NCBI GenBank assembly: GCA_013811715.1
Contig: JACCUS010000046.1
Coordinates: forward strand, 1 to 9,925
Length of the DNA: 9,925 nt
Direction of reading: 5' to 3'
DNA from: Nocardioidaceae bacterium
Lineage (GTDB): Bacteria; Actinomycetota; Actinomycetes; Propionibacteriales; Nocardioidaceae
Positions 5,875-9,925 of the stretch are shown in pieces (within the stretch, counting starts at the first letter, position 1; each line of letters opens with the position of its first letter). The notes beneath the pieces are model-generated. The model was not told the DNA's origin. It searched no databases and saw only the letters and a program-made list of their open reading frames with translations. The translations under genes and the position numbers were made by a program.

Positions 5875-6207
5875 TCAATTCGCCTGATCTTGGCGGCCGT
5901 CGGTGTTGATCGCCGTCACTTTGACCTGTGTGTAGTGCTGACGGTGACCTTGCCGCTTGCGGTAACCGGTCTTGTTCTTGAACTTCAGGATGTGGATCTT
6001 CGGACCCTTGGTGGGGCCTACGACCTCGGCCTGCACGTCGACACCAGACAACGCGCTGCGGTCGGAGGTTACGGTGTCGCCGTCCACGACGAGCACCGCG
6101 GGCAGTGACAGGCTCTCGCCCGGCGCGGTCGCCACCTTGTCGATCTCGATGACGTCGCCGACCACGACCTTCTGCTGGCCGCCGCCACTGCGCACGATCG
6201 CGTACAC
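5875..6207 (-). CDS. rplU: 50S ribosomal protein L21
   Basis: A 110-aa L21: YAIVRSGGGQQKVVVGDVIE at residues 2-21, VDGDTVTSD at 41-49, and the rRNA-binding signature with FKNKTGYRKRQGHRQ at 76-90. L21 binds 23S rRNA in the large subunit. The GTG start at 6207 gives the standard N-terminus (M)YAIVR; the frame stays open to 6321 but the extra 38 residues are the transcribed leader and not protein. The ribosome site is a modest GAGAGTGAG stretch 6-14 nt upstream. It has its own promoter and structured leader upstream and is followed closely by rpmA. The short tail after residue 100 (TDGRQDQAN) is variable in the family. Confidence 0.97.
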   Translation of the reverse strand: MYAIVRSGGGQQKVVVGDVIEIDKVATAPGESLSLPAVLVVDGDTVTSDRSALSGVDVQAEVVGPTKGPKIHILKFKNKTGYRKRQGHRQHYTQVKVTAINTDGRQDQAN

Positions 6208-6243
6208 CGCGGGCTCACTCTCTTCGGTAGGGACACAAACTCT

Positions 6244-6279
6244 GCTGCGAGACTTCGGCGCCGGTGAGCGCCACGCAGC
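6244..6279 (-). promoter_or_regulatory. Nested stem-loop in the rplU leader
   Basis: In the presumed 5' leader of rplU the minus strand forms an outer 6-bp stem (GCTGCG with CGCAGC; plus 6274-6279 and 6244-6249). It encloses an inner 5-bp stem GGCGC/GCGCC with a 6-nt loop, plus a one-base bulge on one side and seven unpaired bases (GAAGTCT) on the other. The structure ends 37 nt before the GTG. Leaders that bind a ribosomal protein for feedback control are known for L21 operons in Firmicutes, but I do not recognise this as that motif. The role is inferred. Confidence 0.45.
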
Positions 6280-6330
6280 GGCGTACCCCTCATGCGCCTG
6301 TGCGGACGCGAGGGAAGACACCGACTTACA

Positions 6331-6360
6331 AGTCTACGGACGCGACCCTCCCCCGGTCAA
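6331..6360 (-). promoter_or_regulatory. Promoter of rplU-rpmA (sigma-70/HrdB type)
   Basis: TTGACC (6360-6355) and TAGACT (6336-6331) on the minus strand are spaced by 18 nt. These match the actinobacterial housekeeping consensus TTGACN and TANNNT. Transcription would begin near 6324, giving a leader of about 117 nt before the L21 GTG start. The site lies 21 nt past the rne stop, so rplU-rpmA can be expressed at higher levels than rne. Confidence 0.75.
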
Positions 6361-6380
6361 AACACCCGACAGCCCGCCCT

Positions 6381-8894
6381 TTAAGCCGACTCCAAGTCGT
6401 GCGACTCTGCTGGTCTAAGGTCGGCCCCTGCTGGCTCCTGCTGCGGTGTCCTCGCGTCGTCGGAGTCGTCGCCGGAGTTCTTGGCGTCACCCTTTCGGCG
6501 GTTGCTGGACCGCTTGGACCCACCGCCGCGCGGAGAGCCGGATCTGCCGCCGCTGCTGCCGTTGCCGGAGTCGGCTGAACCCTTGGCCTCCACCGGCTCG
6601 GACTCGATGACCACCCCGCGCCCCTGGCACGTCTCGCAGGGATGGCTGAACGCCTCGATCAGCCCGGTTCCGATGCGCTTGCGTGTCATCTGCACCAGCC
6701 CGAGCGAGGTGACCTCGGCAACCTGGTGGCGGGTGCGGTCGCGCCCCAGGCATTCGACGAGGCGCCGCAGCACAAGGTCGCGGTTGCTCTCGAGCACCAT
6801 GTCGATGAAGTCGATGACGATGATGCCGCCGATGTCACGCAGCCGGAGCTGTCGGACCATCTCCTCGGCAGCCTCCAGGTTGTTCTTGGTGACGGTCTCC
6901 TCGAGGTTTCCGCCCGAACCGGTGAACTTGCCGGTGTTCACGTCGACCACGGTCATGGCCTCGGTGCGGTCGATCACCAGCGAACCGCCCGACGGCAGCC
7001 AGACCTTTCGCTCCATCGCCTTGCTGATCTGCTCCTCGACGCGGAAGTTCTCGAAGACGTCGCCGTCGCCCTTGTACTGCTCCAGCCGGTCGCCTAGGTC
7101 GGGCGCCACATGCGAGACATAGCCCTCCACCATGTCCCAGGCGTCGTCACCGGAGATGACCAGTCTCGAGAAGTCCTCGGTGAACAGGTCACGCACGACC
7201 TTCAAGGTGGTGTCCGGCTCGGCGTAGAGCAACTGCGGCGCCTTGCCGCTCTTCACCTTCTTCTCGATGGCTTCCCAATGGGCAGTCAACCGGGTGACGT
7301 CGCGCGTCAACTCTTCCTCGCTGGCGCCTTCGGCCGCCGTCCGGATGATCACACCGGCGTCGTCGGGCAGGGTCTCCTTGAGCAGGTTCTTCAGCCGGCT
7401 GCGCTCAGTGTCGGCGAGCTTGCGGCTGATACCGCTGGTGCCGCCACCCGGCACGTAGACGAGGTAGCGTCCGGGCAGGCTGATCTGGCTGGTGAGCCGG
7501 GCGCCCTTGTGGCCGACGGGGTCCTTGCTGACCTGGACCAGCACGGCCTGGCCGGGCTTCAGCGCGTTCTCGATGCGTCGCGGCTGGTTGACGTCGCCCC
7601 GCAGGTCCCAGTTGACCTCGCCGGCGTACAGCACAGCGTTGCGCCCCTTGCCGATGTCGATGAACGCCGCCTCCATGCTGGGTAGCACGTTCTGCACGCG
7701 CCCCATGTAGACGTTGCCGATGATCGAGTTCTGCGACTCCAGGGCGACGTAGTGCTCGACGAGCACGTTGTCTTCGAGTACGGCGATCTGTGTGGTCTCG
7801 CCCTGCTGCCTGATCGTCATCACCCGGTCGACTGACTCGCGCCGCGCCAAGAACTCCGACTCGCTGAGGATGGGTGGGCGCCGCCGTCCGGCATCGCGCC
7901 CCTCTCGCCGACGCTGCTTCTTGGCCTCGATCCGAGTCGATCCCGAGACGCTGGTGATCGCCTCCTTCTTCGCCCTTGGCTCTCGGACCTTCACGACCGT
8001 GCCGGCGGAATCCCCGTCGGAGTCGCCGGAGTCATCCCCGTTCCTGCGCCGACGGCGCCGCCGGCGTGAGGAACCGGAGGACTCGTCGGTGTCGATGGGA
8101 CCGGAGTCCTCGGCTTGGCCCTCGCCGGACTTGGCGGCCTTGGTGTCCGCTGACGCCTGCGATTCTTGCGCGGCCTGGGGCTGCTTCGACTGCTTGGGCT
8201 GCTTGGGCTGCTTGGGCTGTTTGGGCGGCTTGGCTTCCTTCGCGCCGTGCTTGCCGTCGTCGTCGGACTGCTTGGACTGCGCGGGTGGAGCGGTATCGGT
8301 GGACTTTCCGCGGTTGCGGCCACCGCGTGAGCGACGACGTCGGCTGCCCGTGCCGTCGTCGTCGCGAGATTCGCCGGAGCCGTCGCCGTCAGTGGCAACG
8401 GCGTTGGTGTCGGCGTCGGAGATTGTCCGCTTCTGCGGGACGACCTCCACCGGGTCGGGGGCCTGGAACAGCGGGGTGAACGCCGGGGCCGCGGCCGACG
8501 TCGCGGAGGTCTCTGGCTCAGTCGGCCCGGGAGTCTGCCCCTCCGGCGGCGCGGAGGTCTGCGCCTCGGACGGGTCGGAGGTCTGGGTCGGCTCGGGCTG
8601 GCTGGCGGAGCCCCCCGCTGTCGACTTCTTCGCTGTCGACTTCTTCGTCGTCGACTTCTTGGCGGCCGACTTCTTGGTCGCCGACTTCTTCGCGGTGGAC
8701 TTCTTCGCCGTCGGCGCTACCTCTGGGGCCTCTGCCTCCCCTGCCGTTGCCGGGGGAGGCGTCGCGGCAGCGGTGTCGGTGGGTTGGGGTGGCCCTGCCG
8801 GGCGGCTAGCCGCCCGACGTCGGGTGCGGCGTGCCGGGGGCTCGGTCGCTTCGGCGGTGGTAGGTGATGGCGATGTGGTGTCGTCGTCGAGCAT
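6381..8894 (-). CDS. rne: Ribonuclease E/G family endoribonuclease
   Basis: An 837-aa RNase E/G, which cuts single-stranded A/U-rich RNA and drives mRNA decay and rRNA/tRNA maturation. The catalytic part is residues about 355-765. It includes an S1 RNA-binding region (about 388-475, GNVYMGRVQNVLPSMEAAF), the metal-binding Asp in VVDVNTGKF (651), IIVIDFIDM (691-699), and the zinc-link CETCQGRG (753-760). Residues 1-340 are low complexity: six KKS[TA][AT] repeats (64-93), a KQP repeat run (225-239), Arg clusters (185-190, eight Arg at 277-284) and acidic Ser/Asp stretches. A shorter basic/acidic tail follows 765. In actinobacteria such disordered flanks carry RNA and partner-binding sites. The ATG at 8894 has GAGGAG five bases upstream. 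A strong hairpin sits just before this ribosome site. It is preceded by the DUF2344 gene, a usual neighbour. Confidence 0.97.
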   Translation of the reverse strand: MLDDDTTSPSPTTAEATEPPARRTRRRAASRPAGPPQPTDTAAATPPPATAGEAEAPEVAPTAKKSTAKKSATKKSAAKKSTTKKSTAKKSTAGGSASQPEPTQTSDPSEAQTSAPPEGQTPGPTEPETSATSAAAPAFTPLFQAPDPVEVVPQKRTISDADTNAVATDGDGSGESRDDDGTGSRRRRSRGGRNRGKSTDTAPPAQSKQSDDDGKHGAKEAKPPKQPKQPKQPKQSKQPQAAQESQASADTKAAKSGEGQAEDSGPIDTDESSGSSRRRRRRRRNGDDSGDSDGDSAGTVVKVREPRAKKEAITSVSGSTRIEAKKQRRREGRDAGRRRPPILSESEFLARRESVDRVMTIRQQGETTQIAVLEDNVLVEHYVALESQNSIIGNVYMGRVQNVLPSMEAAFIDIGKGRNAVLYAGEVNWDLRGDVNQPRRIENALKPGQAVLVQVSKDPVGHKGARLTSQISLPGRYLVYVPGGGTSGISRKLADTERSRLKNLLKETLPDDAGVIIRTAAEGASEEELTRDVTRLTAHWEAIEKKVKSGKAPQLLYAEPDTTLKVVRDLFTEDFSRLVISGDDAWDMVEGYVSHVAPDLGDRLEQYKGDGDVFENFRVEEQISKAMERKVWLPSGGSLVIDRTEAMTVVDVNTGKFTGSGGNLEETVTKNNLEAAEEMVRQLRLRDIGGIIVIDFIDMVLESNRDLVLRRLVECLGRDRTRHQVAEVTSLGLVQMTRKRIGTGLIEAFSHPCETCQGRGVVIESEPVEAKGSADSGNGSSGGRSGSPRGGGSKRSSNRRKGDAKNSGDDSDDARTPQQEPAGADLRPAESHDLESA
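8178..8222 (-). repeat. 9-nt tandem repeat in rne coding for KQP/KQS
   Basis: Five units of a 9-nt repeat encode K-Q-P or K-Q-S (residues 225-239 of the RNase E/G). The run is basic and Pro/Gln-rich, so it should be disordered. Near-identical codons across units suggest repeat expansion by slippage. Confidence 0.8.
8616..8705 (-). repeat. 15-nt tandem repeat in rne coding for KKS[TA][AT]
   Basis: Six consecutive 15-nt units (on the plus strand each contains GACTTCTT) encode Lys-Lys-Ser-Thr/Ala-Ala/Thr, residues 64-93. This resembles the Lys/Ala-rich tails of actinobacterial nucleoid proteins and should bind nucleic acid nonspecifically. Copy number is likely to vary between strains. Confidence 0.85.
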
Positions 8895-8909
8895 GTTCGC
8901 TCCTCATGT

Positions 8910-8939
8910 GCCTCCGGGCGCTCTGCGCCGCGCGGAGGC
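8910..8939 (-). promoter_or_regulatory. Strong hairpin abutting the rne ribosome-binding site
   Basis: On the minus strand GCCTCCG and CGGAGGC (plus 8933-8939 and 8910-8916) form a 7-bp stem. It is stacked on GGCGC/GCGCC (5 bp, 3-nt loop AGA) with a 3-nt bulge between them. It ends four bases before GAGGAG of rne. It is well placed to influence ribosome access or mRNA decay. No T-run follows, so it is not a terminator. Confidence 0.55.
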
Positions 8940-8957
8940 GGTTCGGTCGCTGCGTGC

Positions 8958-8977
8958 CGGCCATCGTCAAATGGCCG
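8958..8977 (-). promoter_or_regulatory. Second hairpin upstream of rne
   Basis: CGGCCAT and ATGGCCG form a perfect 7-bp inverted repeat with a 6-nt loop. On the minus strand the loop reads TTGACG, a -35-like hexamer, but no TANNNT follows at 16-19 nt. I therefore read this as a leader hairpin and not a promoter. Further upstream GTGAC-CGGC-GTCAC (9023-9036) is an operator-like palindrome of uncertain meaning. No rne promoter could be identified in 8895-9094. Confidence 0.35.
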
Positions 8978-9094
8978 CACCCCGCAGCAAAGCTGGCGGT
9001 GGCGCCGCCGCGAGTTAACCGGGTGACCGGCGTCACGGCGACGGCGATGACGCACCTCAGGCAGTCCACCCGTGGTGCGAGTCGCCCGCCCCGT

Positions 9095-9856
9095 TCAGCG
9101 GTCGCGCGGCGCTGTGGCCGACGCGTCGCGATCGGGGTCGAGCGGATCGCCCACGTTGCCGGTCGCGGGATCGAGTGGGCCTTGTGCGAGCCGGGTCTGC
9201 ATCGGCGGAGCCGGCGGAACGAGGCCCGCGGTCTCGCGGAGACCGGCGAGGACGTCATCCGGTCGTACGGCGGGCGTTCCATGCCGTACCACTAGGTCGA
9301 GTATCGCACACTCTTGGTCATTCACCATCCCGGCGCTCGCCGATAGCGACACGACGGCGGCCCGACAGTCGAAAGTCCGGACCCCCTTCTTGGTGGTTCG
9401 CTCGACGTTGATCGACTCTTGGGCCAAGAACTGAGCAACTGCCGCCTCGGCCCGGGCGGGCTGGACCGCGGGCAGGTCGATTTGCCATTGGCCGGCCTCC
9501 AGCCGATCGGCCAGGGCGCCCGAACCGGCGACGACGACGTCCAAGATGTCCAGCCCCGCAGGCAGGGCGGCGTCGAGGCGGTGCCGGACGCCGCCAGGGT
9601 CGCATTCGGCGCTGAGGCCGATCTCGAGGTACTCCGCCTCGGTGGCGGCGCCGGTCGGAGAGGCGTTGGCGTAGGAGATCCGGGGATGTGGGCTGAACCC
9701 CGACGAGAAGGCGACCGGGACTCCTGCCCGTCGTACCGCTCGCTCGAACGCACGGCTGAAGTCGCGGTGGCTGGTGAAGCGGAGCCGACCGCGTTTCGCG
9801 TAGCGGATGCGCAGCTTCTGCACGGGGGGAGGCCGCTGGGCTGGCTGGTCGCGCAC
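9095..9856 (-). CDS. DUF2344 / TIGR03936 radical-SAM-linked protein
   Basis: A 253-aa protein with the family hallmark LRIRYAKRGRLRFTSHRDF (15-33), FERAVRRAGVPVAFSSGFSPHPRISY (37-62, in outline) and GAATEAEYLEIGL (69-81). The family is defined by being encoded next to, or fused with, a large radical SAM protein (TIGR03960), and its biochemical role is unknown. The partner gene would lie just right of the window. I used the GTG at 9856, which places the conserved core at residue 15 as expected. The frame stays open to the window edge, so an earlier start cannot be excluded, and the ribosome site at 9856 is weak. The last 40 residues or so are polar, acidic and probably disordered. It is followed by rne after 200 nt, the usual actinobacterial order. 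Confidence 0.92.
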   Translation of the reverse strand: MRDQPAQRPPPVQKLRIRYAKRGRLRFTSHRDFSRAFERAVRRAGVPVAFSSGFSPHPRISYANASPTGAATEAEYLEIGLSAECDPGGVRHRLDAALPAGLDILDVVVAGSGALADRLEAGQWQIDLPAVQPARAEAAVAQFLAQESINVERTTKKGVRTFDCRAAVVSLSASAGMVNDQECAILDLVVRHGTPAVRPDDVLAGLRETAGLVPPAPPMQTRLAQGPLDPATGNVGDPLDPDRDASATAPRDR

Positions 9857-9925
9857 ACCCCGACGATATCCCCGCGTGCGGAGGAACCGGAGGCTGGTTT
9901 GCCGCGGTGACCGTTGCCCAGCACG
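9857..9925. other. Right edge, no gene assigned
   Basis: No stop codon occurs in any minus-strand frame in these 69 bases. They may be the untranslated space before the DUF2344 gene, its true 5' end, or the 3' end of the upstream radical SAM gene. I cannot decide between these. Confidence 0.5.

Noticed and set aside
6208..6321. N-terminal extension of L21 by 38 residues
   Set aside because: L21 proteins start at (M)YAIVR; the extension coincides with the predicted leader RNA, whose transcript start near 6324 would leave no ribosome site.
8616..8705. Short regular repeats that might suggest a CRISPR array
   Set aside because: The units are contiguous 15-mers without spacers and keep the reading frame of rne.
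8942..8970. TTGACG as a -35 box for rne
   Set aside because: No TANNNT hexamer occurs 16-19 nt downstream, and the hexamer is the loop of a hairpin.
7768..9018. 416-aa plus-strand frame antisense to rne
   Set aside because: It mirrors the repetitive GC-rich rne coding sequence; its DFF-rich repeats are the antisense of KKS codons. No ribosome site or family resemblance, while the minus strand encodes a canonical RNase E/G.
9322..9924. Second minus-strand frame overlapping the DUF2344 gene
   Set aside because: Ser/Arg/Pro-rich out-of-frame translation of a recognised family member; not a separate gene.
1..9925. A new defence, mobile or biosynthetic system
   Set aside because: All substantial genes fit conserved housekeeping families or their usual neighbours; no transposase, integrase, phage, toxin-antitoxin, CRISPR or biosynthetic genes were seen.

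Overview
The window looks like part of a high-GC Gram-positive (Actinomycetota) chromosome. The evidence is GC-rich third codon positions, frequent GTG and TTG starts, and the actinobacterial gene order DUF2344 protein, RNase E/G, L21, L27, Obg, NadD, RsfS, histidine phosphatase. The L21 and Obg sequences read most like Propionibacteriales (Nocardioides or Kribbella relatives), but I infer this from memory and it is not a computed placement. Almost everything is on the minus strand and is described below in transcription order, from high to low coordinates.

Region 9925-6381 (minus): a DUF2344/TIGR03936 radical-SAM-linked protein, then a 200-nt leader with two hairpins, then an 837-residue RNase E/G whose N-terminal third is a low-complexity basic extension. 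Region 6380-5602 (minus): a well-formed promoter, a structured leader, and the genes for ribosomal proteins L21 (rplU) and L27 (rpmA). A 262-nt intergenic gap with a 15-bp inverted repeat precedes the ribosome-assembly GTPase Obg (5339-3978). A second large inverted repeat follows obg.

Region 3772-1494 (minus): a compact run of five genes. They are a 114-aa conserved-looking protein of unknown function, a previously untracked 47-aa single-membrane-span protein, nadD (NAD synthesis), rsfS (ribosome silencing) and a histidine phosphatase like mycobacterial GpgP. The last four are joined by three successive 4-nt stop/start overlaps, all using non-ATG starts. proB and proA, which often sit between obg and nadD in actinobacteria, are not here.

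Region 1493-1248 (minus): tRNA-Ala(GGC) with an encoded CCA and a strong UUCG-loop terminator. Region 1-1167 (plus): the 3' part of an S33-type alpha/beta hydrolase (proline iminopeptidase-like), convergent with the tRNA.

Functionally this is a housekeeping block for ribosome biogenesis and translation (L21, L27, Obg, RsfS, RNase E/G, tRNA-Ala) with NAD synthesis attached. I see no mobile element, CRISPR array, prophage or defence system. The least explained items are the 47-aa membrane protein, the 114-aa unknown, and the RNA or DNA hairpins around rne, rplU and obg.
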